NCBI RefSeq assembly: GCF_000473085.1
Contig: NZ_AXBA01000005.1
Location: 163,263 to 209,634, forward strand
Direction of reading: 5' to 3'
Length of the DNA stretch: 46,372 nt
Origin: Azorhizobium doebereinerae UFLA1-100
Lineage (GTDB): Bacteria > Pseudomonadota > Alphaproteobacteria > Rhizobiales > Xanthobacteraceae
Part shown: piece by piece, positions 7,401 through 15,093 of the stretch
Numbering within the stretch: position 1 is the first letter of the stretch
Layout: each line of letters opens with the position of its first letter
Position numbers and translations under genes: made by a program
The notes under the pieces: model-generated
Told to the model about the DNA's origin: nothing
The model's input: the letters and a program-made list of their open reading frames with translations, nothing else
Databases searched by the model: none

Positions 7401-9881
7401 ATGCCCCATGAGAAGCACGGCCTGCCCGCCGACGGCGCGCGCCGTGAGGTTGCCCGCAGCGAGACCGGCCTGAGCGACACCCGCCGCAGCGAGACCGGGG
7501 TGGAACGCCCGGCGCTGAAGCCCGGCGGCATCGCCGAGCGGGCGCGCGCGGGCATGGGCCTTCCCACGGGCGCCCCGGCGCGCGCCTCCTATCTCGACGG
7601 CCTCAATCCCGAGCAGCGCGACGCGGTGGAAACCCTGGACGGGCCGCTGCTGGTGCTCGCCGGCGCTGGCACCGGCAAGACCCGCGTGCTCACCGCCCGC
7701 GTCGCCCACATCCTCTCCCAGGGCCGCGCCTTCCCCTCCCAGATCCTGGTGGTGACCTTCACCAACAAGGCCGCGCGGGAGATGAAGGAGCGCATCCATT
7801 CCATGGTCGGCGACGCCGTGGAGGGCATGCCCTGGCTCGGCACCTTTCATTCCATCGGCGTGCGCATCCTGCGCCGGCACTATGAGCTGGTGGGCCTGAA
7901 GAGCGGCTTCACCATCCTCGACACCGACGACCAGATCCGACTGCTGAAGCAGTTGCTCGCGGCGGAGCAGATCGACGAGAAGCGCTGGCCCGCCCGCATG
8001 CTGGCCGCCGCCATCGACGGCTGGAAGAACCGCGGCCTCTCCCCCGAGCAGGTGCCGGCCGGCGAGGGCTCGGCCTTCGCCCACGGGCGCGGGCAGATGC
8101 TCTACGCCGCCTATCAGGCGCGGCTGAAGGCGCTGAACGCGGTGGATTTCGGCGACCTGCTGCTGGAGGGCATCCGCCTGTTCCGCGAGCATCCCGACGT
8201 GCTGGCGGACTATCACAAGCGGTTCAAATACCTGCTGGTGGACGAGTATCAGGACACCAACGTCGCCCAGTATCTCTGGCTGCGGCTGCTGGCCCAGGGC
8301 TCGAAGAACGTCTGCTGCGTCGGCGACGACGACCAGTCCATCTACGGCTGGCGCGGCGCGGAGGTGGACAACATCCTGCGCTTCGAGAGCGACTTCCCCG
8401 GCGCCAAGGTGATCCGGCTGGAGCGCAACTACCGCTCCACCGGCCATATCCTGGCCACCGCCTCGCACCTCATCGCCTTCAACGAGGGGCGCCTCGGCAA
8501 GACCCTGTTCTCCGAGGGCGAGGCCGGCGAGCGCGTCTCCGTCACCGGCGCCTGGGATTCGGGCGAGGAAGCCCGCGCCATCGGCGACGAGATCGAGGCG
8601 CTGCAACGCGCCGGCCATCCCCTGTCGCAGATCGCCATCCTGGTGCGCGCCTCGTTCCAGATGCGCGAGTTCGAGGACCGCTTCGTCACGCTCGGCCTCA
8701 ACTACCGCGTCATCGGCGGCCCGCGCTTCTACGAGCGCGCCGAGATCCGCGACGCGCTGGCCTACCTGCGCTGCGTCATCTCCCCCGCCGACGACCTCGC
8801 CTTCGAGCGCATCGTCAACGTGCCCAAGCGCGGCATCGGCGACGTGGCGATCAAGCAGATCCGCGATGTCGCCCGCGCCCACGGCGTGCCTCTGATGGAA
8901 GCCTCGCGCCTGCTCACCGAGAGCGAGGAGCTGAAGCCCAAGTTGCGCGGCACGCTGCGCGGCCTCGTCCAGTCGTTCGAGCGCTGGCGCGAGCAGGGCG
9001 AGACCACCAAGCACACCGAATTGGCCGAGATCGTGCTCGACGAGAGCGGCTACACCGAGATGTGGCAGAAGGACCGCTCGGCGGAAGCCGCCGGCCGGCT
9101 GGAGAATCTGAAGGAACTGGTCCGCTCCATGGAGCAGTTCGAGAACCTCTCCGGCTTCCTGGAGCACATTTCCCTGGTGATGGACGTGGACAGCGGCGCC
9201 GGCGACGACGCGGTGCAGATCATGACGCTGCACTCCGCCAAGGGCCTGGAGTTCGACACCGTCTTCCTGCCCGGCTGGGAGGAGGGCCTGTTCCCCCACC
9301 AGCGGGCGCTGGACGAGCAGGGCAAGGCGGGCCTGGAGGAGGAGCGGCGGCTGGCCTATGTGGGCATCACCCGCGCCCGCGCCTCCGCGCGGGTCTATTT
9401 CGCCTCCAACCGGCGCATCCACGGCATGTGGAACTCCACCGTGCCCAGCCGCTTCCTGGACGAATTGCCCGACGCCCATGTGGACGTGCAGGAATCCAAG
9501 GGCGGCTTCGGCTGGGGCGGGTCCGCCGGCCAGGGCGGGGGCGGCTATGGCGGCAGCCGGTTCGACAATGCGGCGCCGTTCGCCTCCACCTATGCCACGC
9601 CCGGCTGGCAGCGGGCGCAGAATGCCCGCGCGGACAGCCGCGACGCCGGGCCGCGCGGCGGCTTCGGCGCGGCCAACCGGCGCTCCGGCCCCACGGTGAT
9701 CGAGGGCACGCTGATCGCGTCCTCCACCGGCGCGGCCTCGGCCTTCGATCGCGGCGAGCGGGTCTTCCACATCAAGTTCGGCTATGGCGAGATCACCGGC
9801 ATCGACGGCAACAAGCTGACGGTGCAGTTCGACAAGGCAGGCGAGAAGCGGGTGCTGGACAGCTTCGTCGAGAAGGTCTGA
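7401..9881 (+). CDS. ATP-dependent DNA helicase, UvrD/PcrA family
   Basis: A superfamily 1A 3'-5' DNA helicase for nucleotide-excision and mismatch repair and for clearing protein-DNA blocks. All motifs are present: GAGTGKT (Walker A, about residues 88-94 from the chosen start), TFTNKAAREM, DEYQDTN, DDQSIYGWRGA, LERNYRST, TLHSAKGLEFD and EERRLAYVGITRARA. After a Gly/Ser-rich linker the protein ends in the small Tudor-like domain (GERVFHIKFGYGEITGIDGN...), which in UvrD/PcrA contacts RNA polymerase. The start at 7401 gives 826 aa; an upstream in-frame ATG at 7305 is possible but lies close behind the previous gene's hairpin. About 60 variable residues precede the helicase core, as in relatives. 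Confidence 0.93.
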   Translation: MPHEKHGLPADGARREVARSETGLSDTRRSETGVERPALKPGGIAERARAGMGLPTGAPARASYLDGLNPEQRDAVETLDGPLLVLAGAGTGKTRVLTARVAHILSQGRAFPSQILVVTFTNKAAREMKERIHSMVGDAVEGMPWLGTFHSIGVRILRRHYELVGLKSGFTILDTDDQIRLLKQLLAAEQIDEKRWPARMLAAAIDGWKNRGLSPEQVPAGEGSAFAHGRGQMLYAAYQARLKALNAVDFGDLLLEGIRLFREHPDVLADYHKRFKYLLVDEYQDTNVAQYLWLRLLAQGSKNVCCVGDDDQSIYGWRGAEVDNILRFESDFPGAKVIRLERNYRSTGHILATASHLIAFNEGRLGKTLFSEGEAGERVSVTGAWDSGEEARAIGDEIEALQRAGHPLSQIAILVRASFQMREFEDRFVTLGLNYRVIGGPRFYERAEIRDALAYLRCVISPADDLAFERIVNVPKRGIGDVAIKQIRDVARAHGVPLMEASRLLTESEELKPKLRGTLRGLVQSFERWREQGETTKHTELAEIVLDESGYTEMWQKDRSAEAAGRLENLKELVRSMEQFENLSGFLEHISLVMDVDSGAGDDAVQIMTLHSAKGLEFDTVFLPGWEEGLFPHQRALDEQGKAGLEEERRLAYVGITRARASARVYFASNRRIHGMWNSTVPSRFLDELPDAHVDVQESKGGFGWGGSAGQGGGGYGGSRFDNAAPFASTYATPGWQRAQNARADSRDAGPRGGFGAANRRSGPTVIEGTLIASSTGAASAFDRGERVFHIKFGYGEITGIDGNKLTVQFDKAGEKRVLDSFVEKV

Positions 9882-9901
9882 GCCACCGAAAAGCCGGGGG
9901 C

Positions 9902-9920
9902 GCCCGCCGCAACGGCGGGC
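9902..9920 (+). terminator. Hairpin after the helicase gene
   Basis: GCCCGCCG (9902-9909) and CGGCGGGC (9913-9920) form a perfect 8-bp stem with a CAA loop, 20 bases after the helicase stop codon. No T-tract follows. Confidence 0.5.
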
Positions 9921-10046
9921 TCGCGCAAGCTCGGGGCGGCAGAAAAGCGCAGCCGCACCTGTCGCGGCATCTCCGCGCGGGGTAACATGCGGTTGGCCTG
10001 CTGCCGCGCGCGGCCATTTCTGGCTCCGACACCGATTTCCCCGCCC

Positions 10047-11291
10047 ATGTATCTCGGTAATTTCCTGGTGATCGCCGCGCAGATGGCGATCTATTTCGGC
10101 GGCATGCTGGCGCTGTTCCGCGCCCGGCGGCTCATCGGCATCGGCGCGTTCTTCTGCGCGCTCGGCACCACCCATTTCCTCGAGACCTACCTGGCCATCT
10201 CCTTCTACCTGAAGATGCCGTTCGGCCTCGCGCTGTCGCCCGGTTCGGCCATGCTGTTCTCCGGCAAGATCGCGCTGCTGCTGCTGACCTATATCCGCGA
10301 GGACGCGCCGGTCGCGCGCCAGCCGCTCTACGGCATGCTGCTGGGCAATGTGGTGGTGTTCCTGCTGGTGGCGACGCTGGCCATCGGCCACACCCGCCTG
10401 CCTTTGCCCATCGCGCTCGACGTGCCGCTGCTGGGCAAATATGCGGTGCTCATGCTGTGGGGCAACCTGCTGCTGTTCGTCGAATGCCTCGGCATGTTCG
10501 TGCTCTACGAGCGCCTGGCGCGCGCCTCCCGCCTCGGCCTCTGGCTGCCGGCCTTCATCGCGCTGGTGCTGGCGCTGACCATCGACCAGATCGGCTATTT
10601 CACCGCCCTGCACTTCTCCTTCAACATCCCGCTCGCCGCCGGCCTCGGCGGCTGGCTCGGCAAGCTGGCGGCGGCGGCGGTCTTCAGCGGCGTGCTGGCC
10701 TGGTACCTGACCCACATCGAGGCCCAGCCCGCCACCGGGCTGCGCGACCCGCACGAGATCTGGCGCGCCATGCGCCCCGGCACGCCGGCCTCCCGCCCGG
10801 CCACGCGGCGCTACGATCCGCTCACCGGCACCTTCCATACCTCGCAGTTCGAGCCGATCTGCGACCACCTGCTGTCCGTCACCACGCTGACCGGACGGCC
10901 CATGAGCCTGCTGCTGATGCATATCGACGGCCAGGACCCCGCCGCGCCGGACCTGGAGGAGCGCAATGCCGTCGTGCGCCGGGTGGGCGAGGCGCTGGGC
11001 GAGGGCATCCGCTCCGGCGACTATGTGGTGCGCTACCACGACAACATCTTCGCCATCCTCACCCCCGGCGCGCCGCACCAGGCCGCCATGCAGGTGGCCG
11101 CGCTGCTGCGGCGGGAGACCGAGGCGGTGCTGGGCGCTTCCGAGGGGCCGCCGCACACCCTGAGCATCGGCGTCGCCACCACGCCGCAGGACGGCAGCAG
11201 CGTGAGCGCGCTGCTGCGGGCGGCCGAGCAGCGGGTGCAGGAGGCCCGCCGCCTCGGCCCCAATCAGGTGGCCGGCATGTTCAGCGGCTGA
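10047..11291 (+). CDS. Multi-pass membrane protein with degenerate GGDEF domain
   Basis: A 414-aa protein with about six or seven hydrophobic segments (residues about 5-225) and a C-terminal domain that aligns in layout with diguanylate cyclases. It has DPLTGTFHTSQFE (257-269, compare D-x-LTGL-x-NR), LLLMHID (288-294, compare the metal-binding DxD strand), YVVRYHDNIFAIL (326-338) and LSIGVATTP. The active-site GGDEF is replaced by HDNIF (331-335) and the usual FK..ND segment is missing, so it should not make c-di-GMP. It may instead bind a ligand or partner through the membrane part and signal through a dead GGDEF fold. The start at 10047 is the ATG directly before the first membrane segment. 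It lies 123 bases upstream of prmA on the same strand. Confidence 0.75.
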   Translation: MYLGNFLVIAAQMAIYFGGMLALFRARRLIGIGAFFCALGTTHFLETYLAISFYLKMPFGLALSPGSAMLFSGKIALLLLTYIREDAPVARQPLYGMLLGNVVVFLLVATLAIGHTRLPLPIALDVPLLGKYAVLMLWGNLLLFVECLGMFVLYERLARASRLGLWLPAFIALVLALTIDQIGYFTALHFSFNIPLAAGLGGWLGKLAAAAVFSGVLAWYLTHIEAQPATGLRDPHEIWRAMRPGTPASRPATRRYDPLTGTFHTSQFEPICDHLLSVTTLTGRPMSLLLMHIDGQDPAAPDLEERNAVVRRVGEALGEGIRSGDYVVRYHDNIFAILTPGAPHQAAMQVAALLRRETEAVLGASEGPPHTLSIGVATTPQDGSSVSALLRAAEQRVQEARRLGPNQVAGMFSG

Positions 11292-11414
11292 GCGGGCTTT
11301 CGCGCACCGACGCGCGCATCGGCGTATGATGGCACTGGATATCCGGCGGCGGCTCTGGCACTGACCGTGCAGCCATGCGCCGCGCGACGCGCCCGCTTAA
11401 AGTTCGAGGATTGG

Positions 11415-12332
11415 ATGCTGGAAGGTCTGCCGCCCAACGACGCCACCCATGTGATGCGCCTGAGCGCCCCCGAGCGCGAGGCCCGCCGCGTGGCCGACTT
11501 CCTGGCCGAGCATTTCGATCCGGCCGAGGTGGCGGTGGCGAATTTCGAGCAGCCGGACGGCGCCTGGGCCATCGAGCTCTATGCCGGCGAGGCGTTCGAC
11601 GCCGACCTGCTGCGCGAGTTGGTGACCATCGCGGCCGGCCCGGAGATGGCGGCGCAGGTGACGTTCCACGCCATCGAGGAGACCGACTGGGTGGCGGCGA
11701 GCCTGGACGGCCTCGCGCCGGTGCGGGTCGGCCCGTTCATCGTCCATGGCAGCCATGACCGCAGCCGGGTGCCGGTGAATGCCATCGGCATCGAGATCGA
11801 GGCGGCGCTGGCCTTCGGCACCGGCCACCACGGCACCACGCAGGGCTGCCTCGCCGCCATCGCCGACATGGCCAAGCAGCGCACGCCGGCGCGCATTCTC
11901 GATGTGGGAACGGGGACGGGCGTGCTGGCCATCGCCGCGGCGCGGGAGTTCCGCCGGCCGGTGGTGGCGAGCGATCTCGATTGGGTGGCGGTGCGCACGG
12001 CGCGGGAGAACGCCCGCTACAACGGCGCGGGCCCGTTCGTGACCCTGCATCTGGCGGCAGGCGTGGACGCGACGAGTGTGCGGGCCTCGGCGCCCTACGA
12101 CCTGATCCTGGCCAACATCCTGCTGCCGCCGCTGAAGCGGCTGGCGCGCCCGGTGCGGCCGCTGCTGGCCCCCGGCGGATGGCTGGTGCTGTCCGGCCTG
12201 CTCCCCAGCCACGCCAATGCGGCGCTGGCGGCATATCGGGCGCAGGGCCTGAAGCTGGTGCGGCGCCGCGACATCGACGGCTGGACCAGCCTTATCCTCT
12301 CTGCCACCGGGGCGGCGCCCCGGCGGATCTGA
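11415..12332 (+). CDS. prmA: Ribosomal protein L11 methyltransferase PrmA
   Basis: PrmA uses S-adenosylmethionine to methylate amino groups of ribosomal protein L11. The C-terminal methyltransferase domain shows the SAM motif RILDVGTGTGVLAIAAA and the catalytic-pocket ANILLPPL (compare N-I-L-x-x-P-L of PrmA). The segment ALAFGTGHHGTTQGCL precedes it, as in all family members. The N-terminal substrate-recognition domain covers about residues 1-90. The ATG at 11415 (MLEGLPPND...) matches the usual start in this group and has GAGG upstream; this gives 305 aa, close to the family norm. It ends 15 bases before the stop of a convergent small gene. Confidence 0.92.
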   Translation: MLEGLPPNDATHVMRLSAPEREARRVADFLAEHFDPAEVAVANFEQPDGAWAIELYAGEAFDADLLRELVTIAAGPEMAAQVTFHAIEETDWVAASLDGLAPVRVGPFIVHGSHDRSRVPVNAIGIEIEAALAFGTGHHGTTQGCLAAIADMAKQRTPARILDVGTGTGVLAIAAAREFRRPVVASDLDWVAVRTARENARYNGAGPFVTLHLAAGVDATSVRASAPYDLILANILLPPLKRLARPVRPLLAPGGWLVLSGLLPSHANAALAAYRAQGLKLVRRRDIDGWTSLILSATGAAPRRI

Positions 12333-12347
12333 CCCCGGGCAATCAGA

Positions 12348-12533
12348 TCAGAGCAGCGGGTAGCGGCCGGGGCGCTGGATGTACTTCAGCACTTCGCGCT
12401 CGGCCTGCTCGGTGCGGGCGGCGATGATGGCGTCGAGCACGCGGGCGAAGAAGCCCTTCTTCGGCTCGGCATTCGCCTGAGCGTTCGCCTGGGCGGGCAC
12501 GTACTTCGGGGTGGTGTAGCTTACGGCGCTCAT
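12348..12533 (-). CDS. Small basic hypothetical protein (61 aa)
   Basis: A 61-aa protein that I cannot assign to a characterised family. The first 25 residues are polar (AQANAQANAEPKK). The rest is one predicted amphipathic helix, GFFARVLDAIIAARTEQAEREVLKYI, ending RPGRYPLL. Short proteins with a similar F-x-R-x-x-D-A-x-x-x-A-R-x-x-x-A helix are common in Hyphomicrobiales genomes. The start at 12533 is the only ATG close to the conserved part. Its upstream region carries a pair of 10-bp direct repeats and a separate inverted repeat, which suggests regulated expression. It is convergent with prmA. Confidence 0.6.
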   Translation of the reverse strand: MSAVSYTTPKYVPAQANAQANAEPKKGFFARVLDAIIAARTEQAEREVLKYIQRPGRYPLL

Positions 12534-12547
12534 GATGGCGGCCCTCT

Positions 12548-12571
12548 TGCACTGCAATATCTGCACTGCAA
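12548..12571. promoter_or_regulatory. Paired direct repeat upstream of the 61-aa gene
   Basis: TGCACTGCAA occurs at 12548-12557 and again at 12562-12571, a spacing of 14 bases start to start, only 15-38 bases before the start codon of the 61-aa gene on the minus strand. Each unit contains the palindrome TGCA twice. This is the layout of an operator or activator site; the binding protein is unknown. Confidence 0.5.
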
Positions 12572-12609
12572 GATAGTCCGTGTTGCGCCGCAGCAGAATT
12601 GATAGGTCA

Positions 12610-12641
12610 GCATGTCTGACCTGCACGCAGCGCAGACATGC
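12610..12641. promoter_or_regulatory. 9-bp inverted repeat, operator-like
   Basis: GCATGTCTG (12610-12618) and CAGACATGC (12633-12641) form a perfect 9-bp inverted repeat with a 14-base spacer, about 80-110 bases upstream of the 61-aa gene. The long spacer argues against a terminator and fits a dimeric regulator site. The rest of the 352-base gap between 12534 and 12885 holds the repeat at 12838-12887 and nothing else I recognise. Confidence 0.4.
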
Positions 12642-12837
12642 CCGCAAGCTGGGCACAAGCCCGCGCGACGCAGCGCTCGAGCGGCTTTCCCGCTCCGGTC
12701 GCGCGCAGACGGTTGCGGCACGCCGCGCCACACGCACCGGCCGGCGGGAAGGCCCGTCCGAACCGGGCGCGCGCTATCCATCAGGGCCGCCCACCGCCCA
12801 TGCGGCTCAGCCCAGGCGCCTGCTCTATCAACGTGTT

Positions 12838-12887
12838 AGAGGGCGATTCACCGATCAGATTGAGTCAATCTGATCGGATCGCGCTCT
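12838..12887 (-). repeat. Intergenic palindromic repeat, copy B
   Basis: Second copy of the 50-base palindrome seen at 6527-6576, inverted relative to it. The core is CCGATCAGATTG (12851-12862) with CAATCTGATCGG (12866-12877) and a 3-base loop; the outer arms pair with one mismatch. The bases that differ from copy A change on both arms together, so the stem is kept. The element begins inside the stop codon (12886-12888) of the thioesterase gene and may serve as its 3' hairpin. Confidence 0.85.
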
Positions 12888-13395
12888 AGCAGCGCGCCCG
12901 CATGCCGACGCTGCGGCCGATGCCGTCCGGCGGCGGCAGGGTGGCGTGGGCCGCCCGCATGGCGGCGATCCGCTCCAGCACGTCGTCGGGCATGGTGCGG
13001 GCGCGGCGGCTGTCCAGGTCCACGTGCAAAGCGATCTGCTCCGTGGTGGCGGCCACCCAGCCCTCGGTGCCGTGGTGCAGGCTCTCGAACAGGTGCAGCC
13101 GCTTGTCGTCATAATCGACCAGCCGCAGGGTGACGCGCACCGGCACACCGGTGGCAAGCTCCCGCAGGTAGCGGGTATGCGTCTCGACCGTGAAGAAGGA
13201 TGTGTTGCGGCGCGCCAGCGCATGCGGCCCGAACCCGAGCAGGGCCAGCGCCTCGTCGAACGCACGGTCGAACATCAGGCTGTAATAGGCCACGTTGAGA
13301 TGGCCGTTATAGTCCGTCCAATCCCGCTCGACCGCCATCGTCGAGGAGACGAAGGGCGCGAAGAAGACCGGTTCGAAGTCCGTGGTGTCCAGCAT
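12886..13395 (-). CDS. Hotdog-fold acyl-CoA thioesterase-like protein
   Basis: A 169-aa protein of the 4-hydroxybenzoyl-CoA thioesterase-like group. The family signature DWTDYNGHLNVAYY (about residues 25-38) carries the Asp and the GH-x-N-x-x-Y pattern around the hotdog helix. A central strand reads THTRYLRELATGVPVRVTLRLVDYDDKRLHLFESLHH. It should hydrolyse an acyl-CoA thioester in the cytoplasm. Related proteins are linked to carnitine degradation, but no carnitine gene is next to it here, so the substrate is open. The ATG at 13395 is chosen for the AGGAGG about 7 bases upstream. It is divergent from the flavoprotein gene at 13617. Confidence 0.82.
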   Translation of the reverse strand: MLDTTDFEPVFFAPFVSSTMAVERDWTDYNGHLNVAYYSLMFDRAFDEALALLGFGPHALARRNTSFFTVETHTRYLRELATGVPVRVTLRLVDYDDKRLHLFESLHHGTEGWVAATTEQIALHVDLDSRRARTMPDDVLERIAAMRAAHATLPPPDGIGRSVGMRARC

Positions 13396-13616
13396 GGGAG
13401 AGACCTCCTGTCCCGGAAGGTGCTCGTCAGGCACTCAGTGTGCCGTTACTGGAGGCATCGGTCACTATCGAAGTGGCGTAAGATTGGCTCCGATGCGGAA
13501 TCGAAAAGCAGATGCCCTCGTCTTTCCGCCCCATTGCGAGACCCGTTTTCACGAGCCTCCCGGCCCGATACACTCGCGCCGGAAATGCCCCCGCCACATA
13601 TGTTAAGGAATTCTAA

Positions 13617-15029
13617 ATGCTTGGTGCGGCTGCGAAGACCTCCTTCGCAAACGAGGAAACGCTCGGGCAGGCCCTCGCCGAACTCAGTGCCCAGCTTGGT
13701 AACAAGGTCGTGATGTCGCGCCCGGTGCGCGAGCAGCATGCCAATGTCACCACCTTCCTGCCCAACGAGCCCGCGGACGCCGTGGTCTTCGCCGCCAGCG
13801 TGGAGGACGTGCAGGCCGCCGTGCGCATCTGCGCGGCCCACAAGATCCCGGTCATAGCCTGGGGCGCCGGCACTTCGCTGGAAGGCCATGTGAACGCGCC
13901 CTACGGCGGCGTCTGCATCGACCTGTCCGGCCTCAACCGCATCCTCGCCGTGAACACCGAGGACCTCGACTGCGTGATCGAGCCCGGCGTCACCCGCAAG
14001 CGGCTCAACGAGGAGCTGCGCGACCAGGGCCTGTTCTTCCCCATCGACCCCGGCGCCGACGCCTCGCTGGGCGGCATGGCCTCCACCCGCGCCTCCGGCA
14101 CCAATGCCGTGCGCTACGGCACCATGAAGGACAATGTGCTGTCGCTCAAAGTGGTGATGCCCAGCGGCGAGCTGATCACCACCTCCCGCCGCGCCCGCAA
14201 GTCCTCCGCCGGCTACGACCTCACCCGCCTGTTCATCGGCGCCGAGGGCACGCTCGGCATCATCGTCGAGATCACGCTGAAGCTCTACGGCATCCCGGAG
14301 AGCGTGGTGGCCGGCGTCTGCCCCTTCCCCACCATCTCGGACGCCTGCAACGCGGTGATCCAGACCATCCAGTCCGGCATTCCCGTGGCCCGCATCGAGC
14401 TCCTGGACGAGGTGCAGGTGCGCGCCTCCAACGCCTATGCCAAGCTCACCCTGCCCGAGACCCCGCACCTGTTCCTGGAGTTCCACGGCACGGAAGCGGG
14501 TGCGGCCGAGCAGGCGGAGCGCTTCGGCGAGATCGCGGCGGACAATGGCGGCGGACCGTTCGCCTTCGCCGGCAAGGCCGAGGACCGCACCAAGCTGTGG
14601 CAGGCCCGGCACGACGCCTACTGGTCCGTGCTGCCGCTGCGCCCCGGCGCCAAGGCGGTGGCCACCGACGTCTGCGTGCCGATCTCCCGCCTCGCCGAAT
14701 GCGTGGAGGCCACCAAGGCCGACATCGTCGAGATGGGCCTCGTCGCCCCCATCGTCGGCCATGTGGGCGACGGTAACTTCCACACCACGCTGATGGTCGA
14801 CGTCACCGACGAGGCGGACATCGCCAAGGCGGAGGTGTTCATGAAGCGGCTGGTGGAGCGCGCGCTGGCCATGGAGGGCACCTGCACCGGCGAGCACGGG
14901 GTCGGCGAGGGCAAGAAGAAGTACCTGCTCGCCGAGCACGGCGCCGGCACGCTGGAGGCCATGCGGTCGATCAAGCACGCGTTCGACCCGCACAACATCA
15001 TGAACCCCGGCAAGATCCTCTCGATGTAA
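13617..15029 (+). CDS. FAD-binding D-2-hydroxyacid (D-lactate type) dehydrogenase
   Basis: A 470-aa flavoprotein of the vanillyl-alcohol-oxidase/PCMH superfamily, close in layout to cytochrome-type D-lactate dehydrogenase and GlcD. The N-terminal half is the FAD-binding domain: PVIAWGAGTSLEGHVN (about residues 78-93), DLSGLNRIL and the stretch DPGADASLGGMASTRASGTN. The C-terminal half is the substrate cap with VGHVGDGNFHTTLMVD and GTCTGEHGVGEGKKKYL, the His-containing segments that bind metal or substrate in D-lactate dehydrogenases. The ATG has AAGGAA about 9 bases upstream. It probably passes electrons from a D-2-hydroxyacid to a cytochrome or quinone. No iron-sulfur partner gene adjoins, which favours the single-subunit type over glycolate oxidase. 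Confidence 0.87.
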   Translation: MLGAAAKTSFANEETLGQALAELSAQLGNKVVMSRPVREQHANVTTFLPNEPADAVVFAASVEDVQAAVRICAAHKIPVIAWGAGTSLEGHVNAPYGGVCIDLSGLNRILAVNTEDLDCVIEPGVTRKRLNEELRDQGLFFPIDPGADASLGGMASTRASGTNAVRYGTMKDNVLSLKVVMPSGELITTSRRARKSSAGYDLTRLFIGAEGTLGIIVEITLKLYGIPESVVAGVCPFPTISDACNAVIQTIQSGIPVARIELLDEVQVRASNAYAKLTLPETPHLFLEFHGTEAGAAEQAERFGEIAADNGGGPFAFAGKAEDRTKLWQARHDAYWSVLPLRPGAKAVATDVCVPISRLAECVEATKADIVEMGLVAPIVGHVGDGNFHTTLMVDVTDEADIAKAEVFMKRLVERALAMEGTCTGEHGVGEGKKKYLLAEHGAGTLEAMRSIKHAFDPHNIMNPGKILSM

Positions 15030-15093
15030 GGCCCCGCCTCGGGTCCGCCGGGCGCGGCGGACCCGCCATGGACACTGGAATGGGGACAGGCGC

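Noticed and set aside
7395-11156. Very long open frame on the minus strand (over 1,250 codons)
   Set aside because: It is antisense to the helicase and GGDEF-like genes, His/Gly/Ala-rich without any family motif. Such shadows are expected in DNA of this GC content.
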